Of a DNA stretch of 14,543 nucleotides, positions 8,872 through 14,543 are shown piece by piece (the stretch's first letter is position 1; every line of letters begins with the position of its first letter). The notes under the pieces were generated by a model that worked only from the letters and a program-made list of their open reading frames with translations, ran no database searches and was not told where the DNA came from. The position numbers and the translations under genes were made by a program. The DNA lies in assembly GCA_022844575.1 (NCBI GenBank), contig JALHLL010000068.1:1-14543 (forward strand). The letters are read 5' to 3'. The DNA comes from a bacterium (GTDB taxonomy: Bacteria; Bacteroidota; Ignavibacteria; Kapaibacteriales; UBA961).

Positions 8872-9849
8872 TTATTCTTTTATCTCATACTTACTTAAAA
8901 AGGCTTTAAACCTTTCATCGTCACGATATTTCTGAAAAGAAGGATCCTTCACGGGGTTCGGCATTGTCTCTGTTTTGAGTGCCTTATTTTTCTTTTTGTA
9001 CGCGAGTTCTAAGTTCTTTAAAGCATTGTCTAAATCAGACATTTCAGCATGTGTACATGCTATATTATAGTAGAAATTCGGATAATTCGGCTCTAGTTTC
9101 ACCCCATATTCGAAAACCCGTTTCGCATTTTTGAAATCGCCTTTTATAGCATAAGCCATTCCGAGATTATCAACGGTTACATACCAAATTATGGTGTCAA
9201 TACTTATTCCGGCAGTATCGGGTGCTAAAACCGACTCATACTGTTTTATAGCGGATTGATAGTTTTTATTATAGTAGGCACTTGAAGCGAACAGGAACAT
9301 CTCCTCACGGATTATTGGTTTTGGTTTTACAGTTTTCACTGAATTGGCTATTTTCTCAAATATCTGTTTATCCTTTTCTTCGTACCCTTCTTTTGAGATG
9401 TGAATGTCCACCCAATATCCATGCACCGACATATAAATATTCATGCTATGAAAATCTATTCGTTTACCCTTAAATTCTTTTACATCATGTTCAACAAAAG
9501 CCATATCCGATTTTTCATACAAGTTAATATTCTCTTTAGGCAGTGGGCTCTTTAGCGACCTTTCCCAGTAGAATTTCCTGCAATCGATATGATTTCCTTC
9601 GGTTTTCGGCTTCTCAATAAAAACCGAAATTGTAAGCGCCTCTTCCTTGTTCGTTGCCATGACCCTTCTTGAATTTTCATCAGGTGAAACATCATTCTTT
9701 TGCATTCTACAACTATGCAAGTCAACGAGCAAAGTCCAGTCATTATACGGGAGACTAATGCCGTAATAATAGCTGTCATTATCCTGTGCACTTACATTTA
9801 AACAAAATGCACCCATGAGCAATAATAAGATCGAATTGAATTTTAACAT
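8872..9849 (-). CDS. Secreted or periplasmic tetratricopeptide-repeat protein
   Basis: 325 aa. Residues 1-21 are a clear signal peptide (MLKFNSILLLLMGAFCLNVSA, cleavage before QD). Residues 25-175 form an unrecognised mixed domain (features: NDWTLLVDLHSC, KFYWERSLKSPLP, GYWVDIHISKEGY). Residues about 183-285 contain roughly three TPR helical pairs: FASSAYYNKNYQSAIKQYES, NLGMAYAIKGDFKNAKRVFE and YNIACTHAEMSDLDNALKNL. The tail NPVKDPSFQKYRDDERFKAFL is typical of TPR proteins from this phylum. TPRs mediate protein-protein contacts; the partner is unknown. There is no T9SS sorting domain, so a periplasmic or outer-membrane-associated location is more likely than full secretion. The gene is flanked on both sides by the same composite repeats and has no same-strand partner close enough for an obvious operon. 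Confidence 0.85.
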   Translation of the reverse strand: MLKFNSILLLLMGAFCLNVSAQDNDSYYYGISLPYNDWTLLVDLHSCRMQKNDVSPDENSRRVMATNKEEALTISVFIEKPKTEGNHIDCRKFYWERSLKSPLPKENINLYEKSDMAFVEHDVKEFKGKRIDFHSMNIYMSVHGYWVDIHISKEGYEEKDKQIFEKIANSVKTVKPKPIIREEMFLFASSAYYNKNYQSAIKQYESVLAPDTAGISIDTIIWYVTVDNLGMAYAIKGDFKNAKRVFEYGVKLEPNYPNFYYNIACTHAEMSDLDNALKNLELAYKKKNKALKTETMPNPVKDPSFQKYRDDERFKAFLSKYEIKE

Positions 9850-9922
9850 ATTTTTAACTAAAAGTAATAAAAAGTGTATAGGAGGAGTTCAAGCACTATT
9901 TTTTGTTTACAACCATACATCG

Positions 9923-9930
9923 CAAATATA
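9923..9930 (-). promoter_or_regulatory. Candidate -7 box for the TPR gene
   Basis: TATATTTG on the minus strand matches TAnnTTTG, about 73 bp before the ATG at 9849. No TTG is found at the expected -33 distance, so this is tentative. The rest of 9850-10030 is AT-rich with no gene. Confidence 0.3.
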
Positions 9931-10030
9931 TAATAAAATTGCATTATGGTGTGTATATCTTTCCGGATATAGGACTTACAGCTTATAGTGGCATTTTCTG
10001 TTAACCCATCCTATCTATATTTAACAAACT

Positions 10031-10146
10031 CAGCCGGCCTGTCATTTTGTGACACTCCTCCGGTGGATGGGAATTTGACGGATTATTTATAATAAAGAAC
10101 AATTCCCCTTTTTCAAAGGGGTGGCAGACGAAGTCTGACGGGGTAT
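10031..10146. repeat. Interspersed palindromic repeat, family A, copy 2 (both arms)
   Basis: The left arm (10031-10076, CAGCCGGCCTGTCATTTTGT, ACACTCCTCC, GATGGGAATTTG) and right arm (10101-10146, AATTCCCCTTTTTCAAAGGG, GTGGCAGACG, TGACGGGGTATC) are imperfect reverse complements around GGATTATTTATAATAAAG. Same orientation and organisation as the copy at 8531, including the shared central GATTATTTA. Confidence 0.7.
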
Positions 10147-10153
10147 CGAATTT

Positions 10154-10232
10154 ATCATTCCGAACGATGTGAAGAATCTATTTCGTGGGTAATTTCAGCC
10201 ACCCCGTCACTTCGTGACACCCCTCCGAAGGA
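10154..10232. repeat. Half-copies of repeat families B and A
   Basis: 10154-10179 (ATCATTCCGAACGATGTGAA) is a family B left arm. 10196-10232 (CAGCCACCCCGTCACTTCGT, GACACCCCTCCGAAGGA) is a family A left arm. The order B then half-A after a full A repeats the layout at 8646-8750. Between here and 10332 no gene or further repeat is seen. Confidence 0.6.
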
Positions 10233-10332
10233 ACGTACAAAGACCTTGTTACCCGTTTGCTCCGTTTTTCATTTTTCTTTGTAACTACATGTATTATCAT
10301 GCTTTGTGGAATTTGAACCTACGATATTTTCC

Positions 10333-10363
10333 TTTGATTTATCGTCCGTACATCATATCTTTG
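10333..10363 (+). promoter_or_regulatory. Bacteroidota-type promoter of the recombinase gene
   Basis: TTTG (10333-10336), exactly 19 bp, then TATCTTTG (10356-10363) is a full match to the -33 TTTG / -7 TAnnTTTG promoter of Bacteroidota. The predicted start site near 10369 leaves a leader of roughly 25-40 nt. Confidence 0.65.
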
Positions 10364-10394
10364 TCCTCATAATGTAACCGTTTCGCAACACTCT

Positions 10395-11780
10395 ATGCTC
10401 TTTTTTATGGAATCTCGAAAAAAGAAAATCAAACATCACAAAGTGGAGTTTGTACTACGCAAAGACAGAGCCGATGCTCATGGATTTTGTCCGCTACTTC
10501 TTAAAATCACCTATGGCAGTCACCGAACTTTTTTCTCCATGCCCAAAGAAATGACTTTTTCTGTCAATGGAAAAGATGAACTTATTTCCACTGTACTTGA
10601 TGAGCAAAGTTTGGAAAAAGTAACGTATAATAACGATAGGAAACGTTTGTCCGATTCCGAAAGAATAGTACGTGATTTTTTACACGATTATCGCCTCAAA
10701 GCATTAAGTATTGCCAAAACAATTATTCCCTTTGAGCGTGAACCGTTTATTGAACGTTTTTTTGCACAGCACGATACTTCCGTCACTGATTCATCCCTCA
10801 CGATTCCCGATGTCCTGCAATGCTTTCGTATCCGTTGTGATGAGTTAAAAAAGGATAATAAACATTCAACCGCCGCCGCCTATCTTGATGTGTATCATTC
10901 GTTCATCGCCTTTTTACTCGGTGAGATTATTCCCGATAAACCAAAAGGCGGATATAAAAGAAAATCGGAAGAAAGAAAAAAGAAGGAAAAACAAATGACA
11001 TTACCTTTTAACAGGATTACCGTTGACTTTTTGAAAAAGTATGAAGCCGTTATGATAAAGGCGGGTAATTCACGCGGTACGGTCGGTAAATATGCAAAGA
11101 TTCTTAGAACGATGTATAGAAAATACTATAAGGAAGGAATGTCTTTGTATCCTTTCGGCAAAGACGGCTATACGATTCCGTCCGCTCGAAATAATAAACG
11201 TGCTTTAGATACTGCCGATATTAAAAAGATATTGGATTATATTCCTCAAAATGACTATGAATATTTTGCAGTAGGATTATGGTGTACCTCATATTATTGC
11301 GGTGGTTTGAATACAGCCGATATAATACGTTTACGAATACACCATTTTATTCTCGATAAAGAAGGCGGAGCGATAACGGAAGTGATAAGACAAAAGACAA
11401 GAGGACAAAGGGAAGAAACAAAAATCGAAATTGTTTTATCTGCCAGACAATGGAAGTATGTGTCTGCTTATTTAATTCATTTTGAGAAAGACTTTGATAG
11501 GATATGTCAAACGGACGGAGCGGAACGTTTCCGCAGACATAAAACACTTATCGGTAAAATCAATTCCCATCTCCGTATCGTCTCTCAAAAACTTGAAATA
11601 CCGATTGTAACAACCTATTTCGCACGTCACTCGGCAGCAACACAATTATTACGGAGCAGTGTTCCTATCGCTCATATTTCGGAAATGCTCGGACATAAGT
11701 CCATCACAACGACACAAATGTATCTCGGTAGTTTTGATATGGAGCAGAAAAGGGAGTTTGCCAAAAAACTTGAATTGTAA
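10395..11780 (+). CDS. Tyrosine recombinase (phage-integrase family, SAM-like core domain)
   Basis: 461 aa from ATG 10395; Met5 (10407) is an equally good start. The N-terminal arm-binding region (about 12-110) has the usual KVEFVLRKD...LLLKITYG opening. A SAM-like core-binding domain spans about 135-260, with a very basic insert (KGGYKRKSEERKKKEKQ, 184-200). The catalytic domain spans about 268-461. Visible active-site elements: Lys334 (RQKTRG hairpin), Arg411-His412 in TTYFARHSAATQLL, His434 in EMLGHKS and the Tyr443 nucleophile in TTQMYLGSFD. The first position of the H-x-x-R motif is Tyr, common in this group. The Arg I position, expected in a YxRGMNxxDI-type motif, reads YYCGGLNTADI (301-310), so Arg I appears replaced by Gly303. 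IntDOT of CTnDOT also lacks Arg I, so activity is still plausible. It performs site-specific strand exchange for integration or excision. Confidence 0.9.
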   Translation: MLFFMESRKKKIKHHKVEFVLRKDRADAHGFCPLLLKITYGSHRTFFSMPKEMTFSVNGKDELISTVLDEQSLEKVTYNNDRKRLSDSERIVRDFLHDYRLKALSIAKTIIPFEREPFIERFFAQHDTSVTDSSLTIPDVLQCFRIRCDELKKDNKHSTAAAYLDVYHSFIAFLLGEIIPDKPKGGYKRKSEERKKKEKQMTLPFNRITVDFLKKYEAVMIKAGNSRGTVGKYAKILRTMYRKYYKEGMSLYPFGKDGYTIPSARNNKRALDTADIKKILDYIPQNDYEYFAVGLWCTSYYCGGLNTADIIRLRIHHFILDKEGGAITEVIRQKTRGQREETKIEIVLSARQWKYVSAYLIHFEKDFDRICQTDGAERFRRHKTLIGKINSHLRIVSQKLEIPIVTTYFARHSAATQLLRSSVPIAHISEMLGHKSITTTQMYLGSFDMEQKREFAKKLEL

Positions 11781-11855
11781 GTATATGGAAAAATACTACT
11801 TTCCCGTTCTTTCCGTTATTGCCCTTAATGCCTAACAATTATAGAAAGACCTGCT

Positions 11856-12938
11856 ATGATTTCCTTAACCGAACCCGTTAACTTATCGGATTATTTTTTT
11901 GACGATGAGCATATCCGTTCTTTTGCGGATTTTGAAAAGAATTTTCTTTTCGATACCGCCGAACATATGTTTTTACCTGTTCGGAAGAACTTCCCTTATC
12001 TACCGTCTCACTATTCCGACGATGCCGCTATTCTATGGAATAAATTGGATGAGTTCTTCGCTCTTGATATACGAAACATAGAGAAAGACTGTTGTTTATC
12101 GCTCAATCATGAGCTTATGTATTATCATGCCTGTTCTCATCTTAATAAAGGGCTGAATTTATTGAATGAGTTCGGTGAATCATTGGTAAATGCTATTCAA
12201 ACTCATAATCCGAAGATGTTGGAGTTATCACTGTTTCTCGCAATAAACATTAAACAAATTCATTCATGTCATAACTCGGTAAAACAGGTTATCGTGCCTT
12301 TATTGGTCTTCTTATACTATATCTATGAACGGTGGGACACTTATTCAAAAGAATGTTTGAAGTATATCAATTATGCAGTGTTTCTGAAAAGATATTCCCT
12401 TGAATTGGACTATCTCGCTCTGTCGGATAGTAACCGTTTTGACAATTATTTTGACTATCAAAAGGTAAGGGATTCTTTTTCAGAAGCAAAAAAACAAGGT
12501 CATATAAAAACACAAACGGAGATAACGAATACCGTTCTTCCCGATATTGTACGGGTGCTGTTTTCGGAAGCCGAACAAAATAATGTTGCCTTTTTTACTA
12601 TACTTCACAATACTATTCATGAGATAAAAAAAACACAACATTATCCTTATCATGATAAACAATATTCATTCGGTTATTTTGATGCAAAGGGAATATTCTT
12701 TTATACGGGACGTATGAATGCACTCGCACTCATTCTCTATGATGTACCGATGAAAGGATGGTCAAGCTGCGGCGATAAAGTACATCGTTTTTTAGAGTAT
12801 ATTCATGTGAAAGGAAAAACAACAACACTTATTAAAAATCTTGAAAAGGTGAGTGCCGGAAAACACGATTTTACAAAAAAGGATTTTCACGATGAGGCGG
12901 TAGAACTGTTTCATGCCATCATAAAAAATTCCGAATAA
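11856..12938 (+). CDS. Uncharacterised 360-aa protein in the recombinase cluster
   Basis: I do not recognise this family with confidence. It is cytosolic by appearance (no signal peptide or certain membrane segment; VIVPLLVFLYYIY is the most hydrophobic run) and largely helical. It starts MISLTEPVNLSDYFFDDEH and has several His/Cys-containing stretches (YYHACSHL, IHSCHNSVKQ) without an obvious metal-site spacing. The C-terminal part (from about 280: FYTGRMNALALILYD ... GKTTTLIKNLEKV) is faintly reminiscent of the C-terminal domain of RteC regulators, which control excision of conjugative transposons; this is an impression only. It starts 75 bp after the recombinase with no separate promoter seen, so the two are likely co-transcribed. 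It ends inside a terminator hairpin. Its position between recombinase and excisionase-like gene suggests a regulatory or accessory role in the element. Confidence 0.8.
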   Translation: MISLTEPVNLSDYFFDDEHIRSFADFEKNFLFDTAEHMFLPVRKNFPYLPSHYSDDAAILWNKLDEFFALDIRNIEKDCCLSLNHELMYYHACSHLNKGLNLLNEFGESLVNAIQTHNPKMLELSLFLAINIKQIHSCHNSVKQVIVPLLVFLYYIYERWDTYSKECLKYINYAVFLKRYSLELDYLALSDSNRFDNYFDYQKVRDSFSEAKKQGHIKTQTEITNTVLPDIVRVLFSEAEQNNVAFFTILHNTIHEIKKTQHYPYHDKQYSFGYFDAKGIFFYTGRMNALALILYDVPMKGWSSCGDKVHRFLEYIHVKGKTTTLIKNLEKVSAGKHDFTKKDFHDEAVELFHAIIKNSE

Positions 12939-12953
12939 TTCGGAATACTTTTT
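12928..12953 (+). terminator. Intrinsic terminator with the stop codon in its loop
   Basis: ATTCCGAA (12928-12935) and TTCGGAAT (12939-12946) form a perfect 8-bp stem. The 3-nt loop is the TAA stop codon of the 360-aa gene. It is preceded by A6 and followed by AC and T5, so it could act in both directions. It should end the recombinase-360-aa transcript. Confidence 0.7.
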
Positions 12954-12968
12954 CCTTATGGTCAATCA

Positions 12969-12976
12969 TAAGTTTG
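12969..12976 (+). promoter_or_regulatory. Candidate -7 box ahead of the HTH gene
   Basis: TAAGTTTG matches TAnnTTTG exactly, just after the previous terminator. A T-rich run (12949-12953) lies near the -33 position but there is no clear TTG. Transcription from here would run into the hairpin at 13002-13036 before reaching the HTH gene. Confidence 0.35.
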
Positions 12977-13001
12977 TACCGTAGCTCGTATGACGAAAGA
13001 T

Positions 13002-13046
13002 AACCATGTATGAGCCGCATAATCTCATACATGGTTTTTACTTTTT
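13002..13046 (+). terminator. Hairpin plus T-run in the HTH gene leader: terminator or attenuator
   Basis: CCATGTATGAG (13004-13014) and CTCATACATGG (13024-13034) are a perfect 11-bp inverted repeat, 13 bp if the flanking AA/TT are counted. The 9-nt loop is CCGCATAAT, followed by TTTTTACTTTTT. This is a strong intrinsic-terminator shape only 23 nt before the ATG at 13069. It also shows that the in-frame ATG at 13006 lies inside the hairpin and is not the real start. Alternatively the repeat could be a protein-binding operator. Confidence 0.6.
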
Positions 13047-13068
13047 AATCACCAATCACATACATAGT

Positions 13069-13425
13069 ATGAGTATCACATTTAATGATATACCCGCACT
13101 CTGTGAGGAAATACTCGCGAAAATTCAATCGCTTGACAGCAAGGTAGAGCATTTTCTCCAAACTCGTTCGGAGACCGAACAAGAGGATGATAGTAGTAAT
13201 GAGGATATTCTCCTTACGATAGACCAAACGGCAACATTTCTCGGTCTTGCAAAAAGCACATTATACAGTAAGGTATGCAGGCGTGAGATACCGCATATCA
13301 AAAGAGGTAATCGTCTTTACTTTTCTAAAAAGGATTTGACGGAATGGTTAAAAGACGGACAAAGACCGATGATGAAAGACATCACCCATGCTGCAATGCA
13401 AGCAATGGGAGTGCGAATGCAGTAA
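13069..13425 (+). CDS. Excisionase-like helix-turn-helix DNA-binding protein
   Basis: 118 aa from ATG 13069; the frame extends to ATG 13006 but that sits in a hairpin. An N-terminal coiled-coil-like helix (about 8-33, LCEEILAKIQSLDSKVEHFL) and an acidic linker (36-46) precede a winged HTH of the excisionase/MerR-like helix-turn-helix_17 type at about 47-97: ILLTIDQTATFLGLAKSTLY, KVCRREIPHIKRGNRLYFSK and DLTEWLKDG. In this family the KRGNRLYF wing contacts DNA and the protein usually bends DNA at attachment sites to favour excision, or acts as a transcription factor. The coiled coil suggests dimerisation. It is located three genes from a recombinase, the usual setting. Its leader carries a promoter-like box and a terminator-like hairpin, hinting at conditional expression. 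Confidence 0.85.
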   Translation: MSITFNDIPALCEEILAKIQSLDSKVEHFLQTRSETEQEDDSSNEDILLTIDQTATFLGLAKSTLYSKVCRREIPHIKRGNRLYFSKKDLTEWLKDGQRPMMKDITHAAMQAMGVRMQ

Positions 13426-13786
13426 TATAAAAAGCAGTGAATCATCTCACCCACGCATAACAAGCGGACGGCTGAAAGAATGGCTCAATGCACATTATGA
13501 AATGTGTATTTCTTTAGTGGAAAGTAAATACACCCGTTCTCTACTTCATAGTGCTAATCCTTTCAAGCCGTCCGTTTTTTCTATTCCTACCGATTGCCCG
13601 TTCCCGATTACTGTTCTTAAAAAAGAACGGAAACGGTTTCCGTTTTATTTTACTTTATACGGTGATACCATTTTATCCTATCAAACAAACACACTTCAAA
13701 AAACACTCCCGATAATACGGTCATTCTCTTTTCATACACAGATTAAAAAGTACAATTCGTTCATACTGTTTTACAGTAGAGCGTAA
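13388..13786 (+). CDS. Uncharacterised small ORF after the HTH gene
   Basis: Up to 132 aa, overlapping the end of the HTH gene by 38 bp in another frame. Met39 (13502) is an alternative start. No family recognised. The part after residue 20 reads like a real protein (RLKEWLNAHYEMCISLVESK, KERKRFPFYFTLYGDTILSY), basic and aromatic-rich, with no signal peptide. Codon use is similar to the neighbours. Against it, two adjacent perfect small hairpins lie inside (13613-13628 and 13626-13644), so the region may have an RNA role instead. The overlap suggests translational coupling to the excisionase-like gene if it is expressed. Confidence 0.5.
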   Translation: MLQCKQWECECSNIKSSESSHPRITSGRLKEWLNAHYEMCISLVESKYTRSLLHSANPFKPSVFSIPTDCPFPITVLKKERKRFPFYFTLYGDTILSYQTNTLQKTLPIIRSFSFHTQIKKYNSFILFYSRA

Positions 13787-13867
13787 AAAGTTATATTCGG
13801 TAAAGAACGAGAACAATGAAATTGACTTATTGTTATTCATACCCCACAAACAAAATTATATATCCAT

Positions 13868-13890
13868 TTTACGAGTACGTAAATTTTTTT
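13868..13890 (+). terminator. Possible weak intrinsic terminator
   Basis: TTTACG (13868-13873), loop AGTA, CGTAAA (13878-13883), then seven T. The stem is only 6 bp and AT-rich, but the T-run and position 80 bp after the small ORF suit the end of the HTH transcript. Confidence 0.4.
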
Positions 13891-13975
13891 ACATATTTCC
13901 TCTATGACACCGCCCCACAACACTTGTACTACTCTCAAAAAGCGTTTTTTTCTATCGCTCGGAGTACTTGCCCTT

Positions 13976-14062
13976 ACACATTTATACATTTTTTGAACAC
14001 ATTTGTACAAAAACGAACATTTATGTACGAATAAGGACACTTCTGATACACATTTTTTACCA
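13976..14062. repeat. Iteron-like ACACATTT repeats
   Basis: ACACATTTATACA (13976-13988), ACACATTTGTACA (13997-14009), AACATTTATGTAC (14016-14028) and ACACATTTTTTAC (14048-14060) are four similar direct repeats. The ACATTT cores start at 13978, 13999, 14017 and 14050. The first two are 21 bp apart, two helical turns, as expected for an array of protein-binding sites. The AT-rich background makes chance similarity possible. Confidence 0.4.
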
Positions 14063-14436
14063 TTATTCGATAAGAACGGAGATTTTCACCGTGCTGTTTG
14101 TACTTATTTATAAGGACTTAACGGAGCGGACGTGTCAAAACAGGGTATTGAATGATTGCTGCACCGTATTTTTTTGATTCTGTAATGGTACTTAAACCGC
14201 AAAATATAGGAGCAGGTACGATATACATATTCGGAGATAGTATGCAAAATAAATATAGACCAAAAACAGACAAGGTGCTATCAGTACCGGACAAGATACC
14301 ATATTGAAGACCTTCCGATTATTTTCACAATCACAAATATTTCGGCTCTTCCATTTCGATAGATTCGAGATTGTATGGAGAATGACCAAGCAGGAAGAAT
14401 GGTATCAAAACAGTTCCTAACGTTTACACAAAAAAA

Positions 14437-14502
14437 ATGCACACTCAAAAACAACAACAATTTTTATAAGGATGTGAACAAAATGTCACTGTTTTTGTGC
14501 AT
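14437..14502. repeat. Imperfect inverted repeat near the right edge
   Basis: ATGCACACTCAAAAACA (14437-14453) and TGTTTTTGTGCAT (14490-14502) are reverse complements apart from a CTC insertion in the left arm. They are separated by 36 bp containing a possible ribosome-binding site. It may be an operator or leader structure for a gene starting at 14483. Confidence 0.45.
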
Positions 14503-14543
14503 TCATGACCCTAAAAGTCCATGTTTTTCTACCTTTCCGGAGT
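14483..14543 (+). CDS. Possible start of a gene running off the right edge
   Basis: ATG at 14483 opens a frame (MSLFLCIHDPKSPCFSTFPE) that continues to the window end. AAGGA lies about 10 nt upstream (TATAAGGATGTG), unusual for this window where most starts lack such a site. GTG at 14474 is an in-frame alternative. It is too short to assign. Confidence 0.3.
   Translation, partial: MSLFLCIHDPKSPCFSTFPE

Larger units (their letters stand above)
13787..14482. other. Gene-poor stretch of the element
   Basis: About 700 bp without a convincing protein gene. The short open frames here are rich in Tyr/Phe/Ile/Lys, as expected for translated AT-rich DNA. What can be seen: a weak terminator near 13868-13890, short ACACATTT repeats at 13976-14062, an 8-bp inverted pair GATACCAT (near 14295) and ATGGTATC (near 14400), and an inverted repeat at 14437-14502. 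Candidate roles are recombinase or excisionase binding region, attachment site, or origin, none proven. Confidence 0.5.
10333..14543 (+). mobile_element. Probable end of an integrated mobile element
   Basis: A tyrosine recombinase, an unrecognised 360-aa protein, an excisionase-like HTH protein and a small ORF follow each other on the plus strand. Behind them is a gene-free stretch rich in short repeats. This set is typical of integrative elements of Bacteroidota, whose recombinase often sits at one end. No attachment-site pair can be identified because the other end is beyond the window, and no transfer or phage structural genes are visible. The left boundary is placed at the recombinase promoter only for convenience. 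Confidence 0.45.

Noticed and set aside
10308..10325. tRNA T-arm-like GGTTCAAATTCCAC on the minus strand upstream of the recombinase, possible attachment site in a tRNA remnant
   Set aside because: The flanking stem pairs poorly and no matching acceptor, D or anticodon arm is found; likely chance in AT-rich sequence, though its location next to a recombinase made it worth noting.
13006..13068. ATG at 13006 as start of the HTH protein
   Set aside because: It lies within a perfect terminator-like hairpin, and the 21 extra residues show no family similarity; ATG 13069 is preferred.
13816..14177. Overlapping 72-aa, 69-aa (plus) and 67-aa (minus) frames
   Set aside because: Low-complexity Phe/Tyr/Ile-rich products crossing a probable terminator and the short repeats; no start signal or recognisable domain.
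14192..14389. Minus-strand 65-aa ORF
   Set aside because: Composition typical of translated AT-rich DNA, no ribosome-binding site, promoter or family likeness.

Overview
The window looks like Bacteroidota-type (FCB group) chromosome, AT-rich. Three large genes end in type IX secretion (T9SS) C-terminal sorting domains. Several leaders match the Bacteroidota promoter pattern TTG-N17-23-TAnnTTTG, Shine-Dalgarno sequences are mostly absent, and the recombinase belongs to the Bacteroidota SAM-like phage-integrase group. The species cannot be named from the sequence alone.

Left part (1-8366), a block of secreted proteins. On the minus strand are the first 106 codons of a serine beta-lactamase-like hydrolase (1-318), preceded by a 612-aa glycoside-hydrolase-like T9SS protein (391-2229). 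Diverging from these on the plus strand is a large multidomain metzincin metalloprotease (from 2418): TIG domain, HELGHxHxxGH protease, PKD and Ig-like repeats. It is interrupted by one in-frame TAA at 5367-5369. The frame stays open on the far side to 6278 and carries three more adhesin-like domains and the T9SS signal, so this reads as a single gene split by a nonsense codon. A converging minus-strand gene (6303-8366) encodes a 12-Asp-box beta-propeller T9SS protein.

Middle part (8367-10394). A secreted TPR protein (8872-9849, minus) sits between two gene-free stretches. Each stretch holds a copy of the same composite of interspersed palindromic repeats, in the same orientation.

Right part (about 10333-14543), probably one end of an integrated mobile element. 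In order: a well-formed Bacteroidota promoter; a tyrosine recombinase whose first catalytic Arg appears to be missing; an unrecognised 360-aa protein (very weak RteC-like impression at the C terminus); an intrinsic terminator wrapped around that gene's stop codon; a promoter-like box and a second perfect hairpin plus T-run just before an excisionase-like HTH gene; an uncharacterised 132-aa ORF; then about 700 bp without a convincing gene but with iteron-like ACACATTT repeats and an inverted repeat; and possibly the start of another gene at the right edge. Recombinase, regulator and excisionase-like protein could together control integration and excision. The other end of the element lies outside the window.
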